64,000 nucleotides of DNA from QANA01 sp963665505 (GTDB lineage Bacteria > Bacillota > Clostridia > Christensenellales > Christensenellaceae). How positions within the stretch are numbered: the first letter of the stretch is position 1; the number at the start of each line of letters is the position of its first letter. The notes below the pieces were generated by a model, which ran no database searches, was not told the origin of the DNA, and was given only the letters and a program-made list of their open reading frames with translations. Both the position numbers and the translations under genes were made by a program. The stretch covers positions 930,001 to 994,000 of the forward strand of contig OY762275.1 of NCBI GenBank assembly GCA_963665505.1, in the 5' to 3' direction. Below, one piece after another: positions 25,826 to 34,960 of the stretch.

Positions 25826-26539
25826 TCAGGCGGCGTCCAGCAGCTCGTTGACCGTGACGAACCGGTAGCCCTCCGCCCGCAGGCCGGAGACGATCGCGGG
25901 CAGGGCGGTGAGCGCGGCTTCGTTGCCTTCGTTCATGATGTGCAGCAGGACGATGGAGCCGGGCCGGACGTTTTTGATGACATACGCGGCGATGCTTTCC
26001 GCGCTTTTCGCCACCTCTACGTAGGAGTCGGGCTCGATATCGCAGGTGATGGTCGTCATATCCAGTTCCCGCAGGACGAGCGGCAGCAGTACCAGCTTTT
26101 TGAGGTAGGGCGGGCGGAAGAGGATCTCGCCCGTATAGCCGGCCTCGCGGATCAGCACGTTTGTCTTTTCTATTTCTTTGCGCAGGGCGGTCATGCTCTT
26201 AAAGAGCAGGCGCTCGTGCGAATAGCTGTGGTTGCCGATCTGGTGCCCGGCCTGTACGATGGCCCGGGCATCGTCCATATGGTCTTCGATCGCCCCGCCG
26301 ATGAGGAAGAAGGTGCAGCGGACATCCAGTTCGCTTAGCAGCGCTAAAATGGCGGGTGTTTTTCCCGCCGGCCCGTCGTCGAATGTGAGCGCGACGAGTT
26401 TTTCTTCCGTTTCGACGCGGGGCACGATCTCCCCGAAGAGCTGGAACGTGCGGGAATTCATCAACTTGTAGGCGCCAAATGCGGATAGCCCCAGTACGCA
26501 GAGTACAATGCCGGCCGCGGCCCATCTTCTTATACGCAT
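25826..26539 (-). CDS. Polysaccharide deacetylase (NodB domain)
   Basis: 237 residues from the ATG at 26539, which has GAGAGGAG upstream. A membrane helix (about 6-28) precedes the NodB domain. Motifs: ALTFDDGP (catalytic Asp and metal Asp), GNHSYSH (metal His pair), FRPPY, and LLHIMNEGNE near the end, where the usual LHD motif is altered to LHI. It probably deacetylates peptidoglycan or another wall glycan. Starts further upstream are possible but lack a ribosome site. Confidence 0.85.
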   Translation of the reverse strand: MRIRRWAAAGIVLCVLGLSAFGAYKLMNSRTFQLFGEIVPRVETEEKLVALTFDDGPAGKTPAILALLSELDVRCTFFLIGGAIEDHMDDARAIVQAGHQIGNHSYSHERLLFKSMTALRKEIEKTNVLIREAGYTGEILFRPPYLKKLVLLPLVLRELDMTTITCDIEPDSYVEVAKSAESIAAYVIKNVRPGSIVLLHIMNEGNEAALTALPAIVSGLRAEGYRFVTVNELLDAA

Positions 26540-26628
26540 GGCAGAATCGGCTCCTCTCTGCTTTTCTTCATCATAGCATGCCTGTCTTTTCATAACAACA
26601 AAAAGCACGGTTTTTTATAAGAAGTTGC

Positions 26629-26657
26629 TTGACACATAATTCTTTGGGGTATACTAT
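26629..26657 (+). promoter_or_regulatory. Promoter of the thrS T-box leader
   Basis: Perfect TTGACA (26629-26634), 17 bases, TACTAT (26652-26657). Confidence 0.8.
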
Positions 26658-26663
26658 TATGGT

Positions 26664-26925
26664 AATATAAAGAAGCCAAGCGTGGAAGAGAAGAGTACGC
26701 ATCCGGCCAGCAAAAAGAGAGGGGCGCCCGCATAAAGAGCGGGGTGAGAGCGCCCGTTGCCACGGCGGCGGAAGACCATCTCGGAGCGGTAAAAAACCCG
26801 GGCCGGCCCGTTATCGCCGAAGGAAGCGCCCTTGCACACCGTGCGGGGGAAGGTGGGTGGAACCGCGGTTTATAAGAGAATCGTCCCTTTTTTGCGAATG
26901 AGATTCGCAGAGAAGGGTTTTTTTA
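26664..26925 (+). promoter_or_regulatory. T-box riboswitch before thrS
   Basis: A 260-base leader contains the T-box sequence AAGGTGGGTGGAACCGCG (26850-26867), followed by a terminator hairpin (CCCTTTTTTGCGAA...TTCGCAGAGAAGGG, 26885-26917) and eight T. The upstream part is GC-rich and structured as expected for stems I-III. Uncharged tRNA-Thr should stabilise the antiterminator and let thrS be read. I have not assigned the specifier codon. Confidence 0.9.
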
Positions 26926-26960
26926 TTGGATAGAAATAGTCTCATACAGGAGGGTTGGAT

Positions 26961-28868
26961 ATGAAATTGACATTGAAAGGCGGCATTGAAAAAGACTTCG
27001 AACCGGGCGTATCGGTCCTGGACGTGGCCCGGAGCATCGGCGAAGGGCTGGCCCGTGCGGCCTGTGCGGGCAGATTGGCGGGGCAGGTCGTGGATCTGCG
27101 CACCAAGATCTATGACGATGCGGCGCTGGAGATTTTGACATTCGAAGACGAGGCGGGGCGCGCGGCTTTCCGGCACACGGCTTCGCATATCATGGCGCAG
27201 GCGGTCAAACGCCTGTACCCCGATACAAAACTGGCCATAGGGCCGGCTATCAAAAACGGGTTCTATTACGATTTTGAGTTTTCCTTCACATTGACGCCGG
27301 AACACTTGCAAGCGATCGAGGGCGAGATGGCTAAGATCGTGAAGGAAGACCTGCTGCTCGAGCGGTTCACACTGCCGCGCACAGAAGCCATCGCGCTGAT
27401 GCAGGAGCGGTGCGAACCCTATAAGGTGGAACTGATCGAAGACCTGCCCGAAGACGCGGAACTCAGTTTTTATTCGCAGGGCGAATTCACCGATCTTTGC
27501 GCGGGGCCGCATCTGATGCGCACCAAATCCGTCGCCGCTTTTAAGCTGACTTCGATTGCGGGGGCGTATTGGCGGGGTGACGAGCATAACAAAATGCTCA
27601 CCCGTATTTACGCTACGGCTTTCCCCAAAAAGTCCGCATTGAAAGAATACCTTGCCCGCATAGAAGAGGCAAAGAAGCGCGACCATAGGAAACTTGGCAA
27701 GGAACTTGGCCTGTTTGCGCTGATGGAAGAAGGCCCCGGTTTCCCCTTTTTCCTGCCCAAGGGGATGATTATTAAAAACGCGCTCATCGATTACTGGCGC
27801 GAGGTCCATACCCGCGAGGGCTATGTGGAGATCTCTACGCCCATCATGCTTTCGCGCAAACTGTGGGAGACTTCCGGCCATTGGGACCATTACCGGGAAA
27901 ACATGTATACGACAATGATTGACGACCAGGAATTTGCCGTCAAGCCGATGAACTGCCCGGGCGGGCTGCTGGTCTATAAATCCGAGATCCATTCGTACCG
28001 GGAACTGCCCATGCGGGTGGGCGAACTGGGCCTGGTGCACCGGCACGAGATGTCGGGCGCGCTCCACGGGCTGATGCGGGTGCGCTGCTTCACGCAGGAC
28101 GACGCGCATATCTATATGACCCCCGAGCAGATCCCCCAGGAGATCAAGGGCGTGATCCGCCTAATCGACGAGATCTATAAGAAATTCGGCTTCAAATACC
28201 ATATGGAGCTTTCCACCCGGCCCGAGAACAGCATGGGTTCGGACGAGGATTGGCAGACGGCCACCGAGGGCCTGCGCCAGGCGCTGGAAGATATCGGCGC
28301 CGAGTATGCCGTGAACGAAGGGGACGGCGCGTTTTACGGCCCCAAGATCGACTTCCACCTGGAAGATTCGCTCGGCCGGACCTGGCAGTGCGGCACGATC
28401 CAGCTGGATTTCCAGCTGCCGCAGCGCTTCGGGATCGAATACATCGATAAGGACGGTACCCCCAAACAGCCTATCATGATCCACCGGGTAGCCTACGGTT
28501 CGATCGAGCGCTTCATCGGCATATTGATCGAACACTTCGGCGGGGCCTTCCCCGTATGGCTGGCGCCCGTGCAGGTGCGCGTGCTGCCGCTTTCGGACAA
28601 ATTCATGGCCTACGGGCAGACAGTCTTGCAAAAGCTCAAGGCCGCGGGCTTGCGCGCCGAGCTGGATGAGCGCGCCGAGAAGATCGGCTTCAAGATCCGC
28701 GATGCGCAGATGCAGAAGCTGCCTTATATGCTGGTCGTCGGCGCGAAGGAAGAAGAAGCGGGTAACGTCGCCGTGCGCAGCCGCGCCAATGGGGACGAGG
28801 GCGCGGCCGACCTGGGCGCCTTCATCGCGCGCGTGGCGGAGCAGACCAAAGCCCGTACGCTCGAATAA
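26961..28868 (+). CDS. thrS: Threonyl-tRNA synthetase
   Basis: 635 residues, normal length. Domains: TGS (about 1-60), second additional (editing) domain with HTASHIMAQ and CAGPH (about 60-225), catalytic class II core (about 240-530) with motif 2 VHRHEMSGALHGLMRVR and motif 3 GSIERFIG, and anticodon-binding domain (about 535-630). The start at 26961 follows AGGAGGG at 6 bases. Transcription is controlled by the T-box leader; a terminator follows 22 bases after the stop. Confidence 0.97.
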   Translation: MKLTLKGGIEKDFEPGVSVLDVARSIGEGLARAACAGRLAGQVVDLRTKIYDDAALEILTFEDEAGRAAFRHTASHIMAQAVKRLYPDTKLAIGPAIKNGFYYDFEFSFTLTPEHLQAIEGEMAKIVKEDLLLERFTLPRTEAIALMQERCEPYKVELIEDLPEDAELSFYSQGEFTDLCAGPHLMRTKSVAAFKLTSIAGAYWRGDEHNKMLTRIYATAFPKKSALKEYLARIEEAKKRDHRKLGKELGLFALMEEGPGFPFFLPKGMIIKNALIDYWREVHTREGYVEISTPIMLSRKLWETSGHWDHYRENMYTTMIDDQEFAVKPMNCPGGLLVYKSEIHSYRELPMRVGELGLVHRHEMSGALHGLMRVRCFTQDDAHIYMTPEQIPQEIKGVIRLIDEIYKKFGFKYHMELSTRPENSMGSDEDWQTATEGLRQALEDIGAEYAVNEGDGAFYGPKIDFHLEDSLGRTWQCGTIQLDFQLPQRFGIEYIDKDGTPKQPIMIHRVAYGSIERFIGILIEHFGGAFPVWLAPVQVRVLPLSDKFMAYGQTVLQKLKAAGLRAELDERAEKIGFKIRDAQMQKLPYMLVVGAKEEEAGNVAVRSRANGDEGAADLGAFIARVAEQTKARTLE

Positions 28869-28890
28869 CGGACGGAAGTAAGAAATAAGA

Positions 28891-28926
28891 AAACAGCCAG
28901 CTAAAAAGATTTAGCCGGCTGTTTTT
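28891..28926 (+). terminator. thrS terminator
   Basis: AACAGCC-GCT pairs with AGC-GGCTGTT across an AAAAAGATTT loop, then TTT. Confidence 0.75.
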
Positions 28927-28975
28927 GCTTGTTTTCCCTAAGCAGAGAGAGTAGACGCGCCCGCTTCTCCCTCCG

Positions 28976-29013
28976 TAAAAAAATCCCGCCGCGCAGTCTG
29001 CGCGGCGGGATTT
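28976..29013 (-). terminator. Terminator of the lipoprotein gene
   Basis: TCCCGCCGCGCAG-TCT-GCGCGGCGGGA stem; on the minus strand it ends in seven T. Confidence 0.8.
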
Positions 29014-29035
29014 TAATGAAAACAGGGGATGGTTG

Positions 29036-29527
29036 TTATTCGCCGACCGTGAAAGAGACGAACCCTTCGGCACTTTCGAATTCAAAACTGAACATTACGG
29101 CGTTGCCGTCTTTCTCGCCGCCAAAATAGAGCATCTCATCATCCGTCCAGGTCGTGCCCTGGTATCCCAGGTTTTTGATCTTGGCCAGATAGCTTTCGGC
29201 CTGCGCCTTGGTCATGTTGCTGCAGGTGACGGCGGTATACGTATCTATGTTTACCACAGCCGTGATCTTTCCGTCGATGATGGGAAGGTCACCCATGCTG
29301 CCCGCCGGCCAGGAGAGGTCGCTGCCGGCTACGACAGAGCCGTTATCAAAAACATAGGTGCCCTCTGCGTCGTCCGCGTCTTCCTGGGAAGGCTGCGCAT
29401 GGTTCTCTTCTTTCTGTTGATCGTCCTCTTCTTCCACAAAGCCCGGCAGAAGGTTTTTGGGGCTGCAGCCGGCCAGGACCATAGTGAACATTATCGTAAC
29501 GATCCATAGTAAAAGTTTCTTTTTCAT
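29036..29527 (-). CDS. Secreted lipoprotein (DUF6591-like)
   Basis: 163 residues. Signal KKKLLLWIVTIMFTMV with lipobox LAGC (Cys about 21), an acidic Gln/Glu linker (about 30-60), then a compact C-terminal domain with TKAQAESYLAKIKNLGY and SFEFESAEGFVSFTV. The pattern is like small clostridial lipoproteins with DUF6591-type domains; function unknown. GGAAAGGG precedes the ATG. It is a single-gene unit with its own terminator. Confidence 0.65.
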   Translation of the reverse strand: MKKKLLLWIVTIMFTMVLAGCSPKNLLPGFVEEEDDQQKEENHAQPSQEDADDAEGTYVFDNGSVVAGSDLSWPAGSMGDLPIIDGKITAVVNIDTYTAVTCSNMTKAQAESYLAKIKNLGYQGTTWTDDEMLYFGGEKDGNAVMFSFEFESAEGFVSFTVGE

Positions 29528-29621
29528 CGCTTTTCCCTTTCCATAGGGGAGAACCCCTCTGATGTTTACAAAAATTGTACCATTGGATACAGGCGAAACC
29601 TATCGTATTTTTGCCTTTACA

Positions 29622-30467
29622 TTATCCCTTTTGTGCGTTTTTTCGGTAGGCGGTGGGGGTGCAGCCGTACTTTTCCCGGAAGTCGTTGGAAAAATGCGCG
29701 ACGCTCAGATACCCGCAGCTTTTCGCGAGTTTGCCTATGGGCAGCGGTGTTTCCACGAGCAGCTCCGCACTTTTTTGCAGCCGGAAGAGCTTGATGTACT
29801 GATGCGGCGTATGCCCCGTCTCCTTTTTGAAGCGGCGGATGAAGTGATACAGGCTGATGTTGGCGATGCCCGCCAGTTCGTCCACCTTTATATCCGTATT
29901 ATAATACCCCGCGATATATTCGCAGGCCTGCGCGATGCCGTCTTTACGCGACGCGTCGGAAAGGTCTGCCTGCGCGCCCCGGAGGATGAAAGAAACGAGC
30001 AGCGAGAGGTAATAGCGGGCCACCGCCTGGTAGCCGGCCCGTTTTTCCCTGAGTTCGGTCTCGATTTGCTTTAAGATGTCCAGCGTCTGCGCCTGCACGT
30101 TGCGCCGCAGGATATCCAGGCTGAGCAGGGCGCCGTAAAAGTTCTTCACGATCTGTTCCACGATCTGTTTCTGCACGAGCAGGTATTCATAGGTGGGGCA
30201 GAGGGAAAAACTGCCGATCAGTTTAAATTCCTGTTCGGGCGGGAGCAGGATGCATTGGTAGCGGCGGAAGTAGAACGGCTTGCCGTTTTCGACCAGTACC
30301 GGCGGGGGCGTATGCGGCAGTACGATATGGTAGAATTGTTCGGTGCGGATTGTATGTCCGCCGAGGAACGCGCCTACTTTAGCGAAGGCGAAGCCGTCTC
30401 CCAGCAGGAATTCGGGCTTTTCCTTCTCACAAGAAAGGGACGTGATATACTGGATGTATTTGTTCAC
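29622..30467 (-). CDS. AraC family transcriptional regulator
   Basis: 281 residues. The N-terminal half is a cupin-like sensor (FYHIVLPHTPPPVLV...FRRYQCILLPP). The C-terminal 100 residues are the double helix-turn-helix of AraC/XylS, with VDELAGIANISLYHFIRRFKKETG and IGKLAKSCGYLSVAHFSNDFREKYG. The start is the GTG at 30467, six bases after GGAGGTG; an in-frame GTG at 30506 would put that site inside the gene. It lies beside an MFS transporter gene in the same direction, a plausible but unproven target. Confidence 0.9.
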   Translation of the reverse strand: MNKYIQYITSLSCEKEKPEFLLGDGFAFAKVGAFLGGHTIRTEQFYHIVLPHTPPPVLVENGKPFYFRRYQCILLPPEQEFKLIGSFSLCPTYEYLLVQKQIVEQIVKNFYGALLSLDILRRNVQAQTLDILKQIETELREKRAGYQAVARYYLSLLVSFILRGAQADLSDASRKDGIAQACEYIAGYYNTDIKVDELAGIANISLYHFIRRFKKETGHTPHQYIKLFRLQKSAELLVETPLPIGKLAKSCGYLSVAHFSNDFREKYGCTPTAYRKNAQKG

Positions 30468-30658
30468 AAAAAACACCTCCGGCGATTTTTGTTTCAGATT
30501 TTTCACAGAGCGTTTTCCACAACGTGCGGAACAATGCTGTTTTTATCTAAAAGCGGGCACGGGGGATAAGGAAGTTTTTCTCGGGTTATTTCACGTTTCG
30601 GGGGGCGGCGTCGCCTTTTTGCATGCGCTGCCGCAGGGCCAGAGAGACAGGGTCCGTT

Positions 30659-31891
30659 TCAGGGTCGTATTTTTTTGATTCTTGCGCATTTGCCGATCCA
30701 CAGGGAAAGGGCAAAGATCGCGATGGCCAAAACGGCACAGAAGAGGCAGAGCGCGTACAGCATGCGGATGCCCAGGCTGTCCAGTACCCACCCGCTCGCA
30801 AGGTTGCCCGCCACAGAGATGATGAAGCAGGAAGAAACGCTGAGCGTCTGGGCCGTAGCCGAAAGCTCCCGCGGCACGAGGGAAAAGATATACCCGACGG
30901 CGGAGCCCATGATCAGGCCATTGATGAGGCCGTGTATCAATTGCAGCGCCAGCACCTGCCAGGTCGCGGAGCAGATCACGTAGCAGAGCTGTTCCAAAAC
31001 CAGCAGGCTGCCGACGATAAAAATAGTTTTAACGTAGCCCCATTTTTTCAGTATCTTTTTGGAAAGGAACAACATGGGTACTTCGCCTAATGCGCGGACG
31101 GAACCGATCACCCCCGTGAACACGGGCGCGCCGCCCAGTTCCTCCAGCAGGACGGAGAGGTAGGAGAGGCCAAAAAAGTTGGGTACGTTGATCAGCATAT
31201 AAACGAATAGAAATGTAAAAAAGTAAAAATTCCTGAATAAACGCCCGGGTGCGAGTTCGGAAAGTTTGAGGCGCACTTCCTGTGTGTTTTGCGCGAGGTA
31301 TTCTTCTTTGTGCAGCAGCAAAATAGAGAAACAGAGCAGCGCAAACGCCGACGAAATGGCGAACGCAAACTGCACGTTCACGCCTAGTGTATCGAACAGG
31401 AAATAACAAAGCAGGCCCGAGAGCGCAAAGCCAAGGGAACCGTACATGCGGATGGGCCCGTAGCTGAAGCGGCGGCCCAGTGCATCGGGTGTATTGGCGT
31501 TATAGATGACCCAGCTGTCCACGATGGAAGAGATCGACCCGCGGAAGGACACGTTCAGGCCCAGGAAGAGAATGGTCGGCAGGACGCTGCCCGTCAGGAA
31601 CCCTGTGCACATCGAGGTGATGCAGGCGCCAGCGAACAGGATCATCAGCGTTTTTCTTTTTGAGCCGATTTTATCAGCCACCAGTCCCCAAATGGGCAAC
31701 GCAACAAACCCACACGCAGCATTGACGGCGAGGGAAAGGCCTACCTGTGTATTGGAAAACCCTTGTTCATACAGGAACAGGACGAAGAATGGATTGGAGG
31801 CCATGACGGCCCAATAGAGCAACTCGAAGCCGGAAAAGAAGCGGAACCGTTCATCATGCGTACGGTACTGGCGGCGTTTCCTTTTATCCAT
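30659..31891 (-). CDS. MFS transporter 1, C-terminal tail shifted out of frame at an A7 run
   Basis: 410 residues as read, twelve hydrophobic helices, with the MFS loop-2 motif GLVADKIGSKRKT (about 75). The frame ends IKKIRP. In the next frame sequence continues KKYDPETDPVSLALRQRM to a stop at 30586, matching the in-frame tail IKQYDPETDEVSKAILLRM of the paralogue at 32235-33538. The change falls at seven T on the plus strand (30670-30676), A7 in the message, where six A would keep frame. Substrate unknown. The intergenic 31892-32234 region holds the terminator of the paralogue and this gene's promoter region only. Confidence 0.85.
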   Translation of the reverse strand: MDKRKRRQYRTHDERFRFFSGFELLYWAVMASNPFFVLFLYEQGFSNTQVGLSLAVNAACGFVALPIWGLVADKIGSKRKTLMILFAGACITSMCTGFLTGSVLPTILFLGLNVSFRGSISSIVDSWVIYNANTPDALGRRFSYGPIRMYGSLGFALSGLLCYFLFDTLGVNVQFAFAISSAFALLCFSILLLHKEEYLAQNTQEVRLKLSELAPGRLFRNFYFFTFLFVYMLINVPNFFGLSYLSVLLEELGGAPVFTGVIGSVRALGEVPMLFLSKKILKKWGYVKTIFIVGSLLVLEQLCYVICSATWQVLALQLIHGLINGLIMGSAVGYIFSLVPRELSATAQTLSVSSCFIISVAGNLASGWVLDSLGIRMLYALCLFCAVLAIAIFALSLWIGKCARIKKIRP

Positions 31892-32002
31892 GCGGTTTGA
31901 TTTTCCTCTTTTCTTATGCCGTACATTCCCTGATCCGGTATAAACGGATTACAATGATACCTCAAATTTCCCGGTTTGTCCATACCATACGTTGGAACCC
32001 TG

Positions 32003-32033
32003 AAAAAAACCCTCTTGCGGATTCCAAGAGGGG
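32003..32033 (-). terminator. Terminator behind MFS gene 2
   Basis: CCTCTTG...CAAGAGG stem; on the minus strand it is followed by seven T. Confidence 0.8.
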
Positions 32034-32234
32034 CCGGTAGTGGAAAGGCGCAGTCCAAACGGTAAAGCCCTAAACTGCGCCCGGGAAATTTTCAAGATCG
32101 ATCGGCAGGTTGTTTTCCCCCTCTTAAGGGAATAGCTGTAACCTACCTTCATTGTAAACGATTTTGTGCCAAAAATAAAGAAAAAGCCAATATTTCTATG
32201 AACCGGGCGCCGCCTGTTTGCTTTTCCGGCGCTC

Positions 32235-33538
32235 TTATTGCCCGCGCATGCGCAGCAGGATGGCTTTGGAGACCTCGTCGGTCTCGGGATCATACTGTTT
32301 GATGTGAAAGATCCTGCCGGCCAGCAGCGAAGAGACGAACAAAAAGATGGCCAGCCCCATGCAGCCCGCGCTGATCTTGTAGAGCATGCGGATGCCGCAG
32401 GTATCGATGATCCAGCCGCTTATAAAGTTGCCGATGACCGAGACGATGTAGCAGGTAGAGGCCGCGATGCTCTGCGCGGTGGCCGAAAGCTCGCGCGGTA
32501 CAAGCGAAAAGATGTAGCCTGCGGCCGACCCCAGCAGCAGCCCGTTGATGCTGCCGTGCAGCATCTGGAAGAGCAGCACCTCCCAGACCTTCCCGCAGAA
32601 GATATAGGCCGCCTGTTCGAGCAGCAGCGCGCCGATGACGATGAGCGTGGTCCGGTAGCCGATTTTTTCAATATCTTTCTGGAAAAGAGCAGCATGGGCA
32701 CCTCGCAGAGCGCGCGGATCGAACCGATGGCCCCCGCGAACACGGGCACGCCGCCCACTTCTTCGAGCAGCTTGGAAACGTACGAACCGCCGAAGTAGGC
32801 GGAGACGTTGATCAGCATATAGACGAACAAAAACGTGACGAAATAAAAGTTTTTGAACAGACGGCCCGGGGCGAGTTCGGAAAGGCGCAACAGGACGCGG
32901 CCCTTGCCTTTGGCGGGGCCGTATTCGTTTTTATGGAAATAGAGCATCAAAAGGGACGCCAGGGCGAGCAGCGCCGAACCCAGAAAAGCGTACTTGACAT
33001 TCACGCCGAACGAATGGAACAAAAAGTAGTAGAGGAAGCCCGAAAGCGCGAAGCCGATGGAGCCGCACATGCGGATAGACCCGTAGTGGAAGCGCCGGCC
33101 CTGGGCATCGGGCGTGTTGACGTTGTAGATGACCCAACTGTCCGAAACCGAGGCGAGCGAACCGCGGAAGGCCACGATCGCGCCGAACAGGACGGTCGTG
33201 AGCAACACGCTGCCCGTGAGCAGCACGGTCAGCAGCGACATCGCGCAGGTGCCCCCGAACAGGATCATCAGCGTTTTGCGGCGGGAACCGATCTTGTCGG
33301 CCACAATGCCCCAGAGCGGCGTGAACGCAAAACTCGAAAGCGAGTTGACGGCCAGCGCGACGCCGATCTGCACGTTGGAAAAACCCTGGTCGTACAGGAA
33401 CACGACCAGATAGGTCGTGACCGACATTGCAGACCAGAAAATCAGCTCGTAGCCGATAAAAAACAAGAACCGCCTGTCTTCGTTGGCCCGCCAATGCGCC
33501 CAACCGGCGCTAAGAGAGCGCCTGCCCGTATCCCCCAT
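32235..33538 (-). pseudogene. MFS transporter 2, frameshifted at an A6 run
   Basis: Close paralogue of the gene at 30659-31891, sharing GYELIFWSAM, GIVADKIGSRRKTLMI, RGSLASVSDSWVIYN, LSELAPGRLFKNFYF and SRKILKK. After SRKILKK the frame goes to SATGP..., while the next frame gives IGYRTTLIVIGALLLEQ and then GLLLGSAAGYIFSLVP to the normal end at 32235. The break is at six T (32663-32668, A6 in the message); seven would keep frame. The ATG at 33538 is chosen since AAGAGG lies 9 bases upstream. It is either a pseudogene, a slippage-controlled gene or an assembly error. Confidence 0.75.
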
Positions 33539-33621
33539 CGCATCCATCCTCTTTTTTTGTCCGCAAACCCGCCCGGGCGAAGGCTCCGCCGGTTTCCGCC
33601 GGGCGTTTTCTCCCAATACGC

Positions 33622-33648
33622 ATAGATATGCGCCGGCCTGCATATAAA
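33622..33648 (+). promoter_or_regulatory. Possible sigmaE promoter of spoIID
   Basis: ATA (33622-33624), 16 bases, CATATAAA (33641-33648) resembles sigmaE sites (ATA-16-CATAcanT), and spoIID is sigmaE-dependent in Bacillus. It ends only 5 bases before the ATG, so it implies a leaderless message or is fortuitous. Confidence 0.35.
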
Positions 33649-33653
33649 AAAAT

Positions 33654-34682
33654 ATGAGAAGCACACGAAAAGCGGCCCCGGCCGCGCGGAAACTGGACAA
33701 ACAAAGGGTTCTCTGGGCGGCGGCCGCCCTGGTGCTGGCGGCGGCCCTGCTGGGCGCCCTGCTGGGCGGGCGCGCGCCTGCCGGGCAAGTGCAGGCGCCT
33801 TCCTCCGCGATAGAGACGCGCATCCTTTCGGATGTCGATATCACGGTATTTTTAAAAAACGGGACGCTCTGCACGATGGACCTGGAAGATTACATCGTCG
33901 GCGTCGTTGCGGGCGAGATGCCGGCTTCGTACCAAGAAGAGGCGCTGTGCGCGCAGGCGGTGGCGGCGCGGACGTACGCGGTGCGCAAGATGCAGAACGG
34001 CGGCTGTTCCCGGCACGAGGGCGCCGATATCTGTGCGTTCTCCGAACATTGCCAGGCCTATTGCACCGAGCAGGAGATGCGCGATAAATGGGGGGACGAA
34101 TATACCGCCTGTTACGAAAAGATCCGCCGGGCGGTCGAAACCACGGCGGGCGTCGTCATGACCTATGCGGGAGAGATCGTCGAGGCGCTGTTCTTTTCTT
34201 CCTCGGGCGGGCGGACGGAAGACTGCGTCAACGTTTTTTCTTCCTCGGTGCCCTATCTGGTCGGCGTAGACAGCCCCGAAGCGCAGGAAGTCTCGACCAA
34301 AACGTATACGGCGGAAGAATTTGTTGCCCTGGCCCTTGCGGCCTGCCCGGGCTGCGGCCTCACGGCGGCAGACGTCGCTTCGCAGGTCAGCGTGGCTGCG
34401 CGTTACGCAAGCGGTCAGGTACAGACGCTCCGGCTGGGCGGCGGCACGATCACGGGCAAAGAAGCGCGGACGGCTTTTTCGCTCCGGTCGGCCAATTTTT
34501 CGCTCGCGTGCGGGGCGGGCGAAGTAGTCTTTACCGTACTGGGCTACGGGCACGGCGTCGGCATGAGCCAGAAGGGCGCCAATACGATGGCGGGCGAGGG
34601 CGGCACCTGGCAAGAGATCCTCTCACATTATTACACGGGGGTGGAATTCGAAGGCGCGGCGGCGGTCCTGGCGCGGGGCTGA
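33654..34682 (+). CDS. spoIID: Stage II sporulation protein D (SpoIID), lytic transglycosylase
   Basis: 342 residues. An N-terminal membrane helix (about 18-38) is followed by the SpoIID domain: LEDYIVGVVAGEMPASYQ (catalytic Glu region), EALCAQAVAARTYA, SSSGGRTED and the C-terminal GYGHGVGMSQKGANTMA and HYYTGVE. It degrades septal peptidoglycan during forespore engulfment with SpoIIM and SpoIIP. The SpoIIQ-like gene follows 280 bases downstream after a terminator. No ribosome site is evident at the ATG. Confidence 0.92.
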   Translation: MRSTRKAAPAARKLDKQRVLWAAAALVLAAALLGALLGGRAPAGQVQAPSSAIETRILSDVDITVFLKNGTLCTMDLEDYIVGVVAGEMPASYQEEALCAQAVAARTYAVRKMQNGGCSRHEGADICAFSEHCQAYCTEQEMRDKWGDEYTACYEKIRRAVETTAGVVMTYAGEIVEALFFSSSGGRTEDCVNVFSSSVPYLVGVDSPEAQEVSTKTYTAEEFVALALAACPGCGLTAADVASQVSVAARYASGQVQTLRLGGGTITGKEARTAFSLRSANFSLACGAGEVVFTVLGYGHGVGMSQKGANTMAGEGGTWQEILSHYYTGVEFEGAAAVLARG

Positions 34683-34711
34683 ACGCATTTTTCGCCGTGC
34701 GCTTTTCAGCG

Positions 34712-34741
34712 AAAAAGCCTTTTCAGAAAAGGCTTTTTTTG
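34712..34741 (+). terminator. spoIID terminator
   Basis: AAAAGCCTTTT-CAG-AAAAGGCTTTT with following T run. Confidence 0.8.
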
Positions 34742-34911
34742 TTTTTTCCGTTTTTTGATTGCATGAAATCCGGCATTTTTGTGAAAACTATATGCGATAA
34801 AAAAGAAGAAGCCAAAAATTTCTCTTGAAAACAGGCGCGACTGCGGCGAAACGACCGCTCCGGAAAAGAATTTTCATGCGCCGCGAAACCACTGGGCAAT
34901 TTTGTTTCCAC

Positions 34912-34941
34912 GTATGTTTTTCAGTTTCGAGGGGAAAAATA
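34912..34941 (+). promoter_or_regulatory. Putative sigmaF/sigmaG promoter
   Basis: GTATG (34912-34916), 15 bases, GGGAAAAATA (34932-34941) fits the forespore pattern GYATA-N15-GGnnAnAnTA. It lies 19 bases before the SpoIIQ-like gene, whose Bacillus relative is sigmaF-dependent. Confidence 0.55.
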
Positions 34942-34960
34942 AAGGTACGGAGGTGTAGCA

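Noticed and set aside
26811..28109. A 432-codon minus-strand frame opposite the T-box and thrS.
   Set aside because: It crosses the riboswitch terminator and thrS coding sequence; no protein-like motifs.
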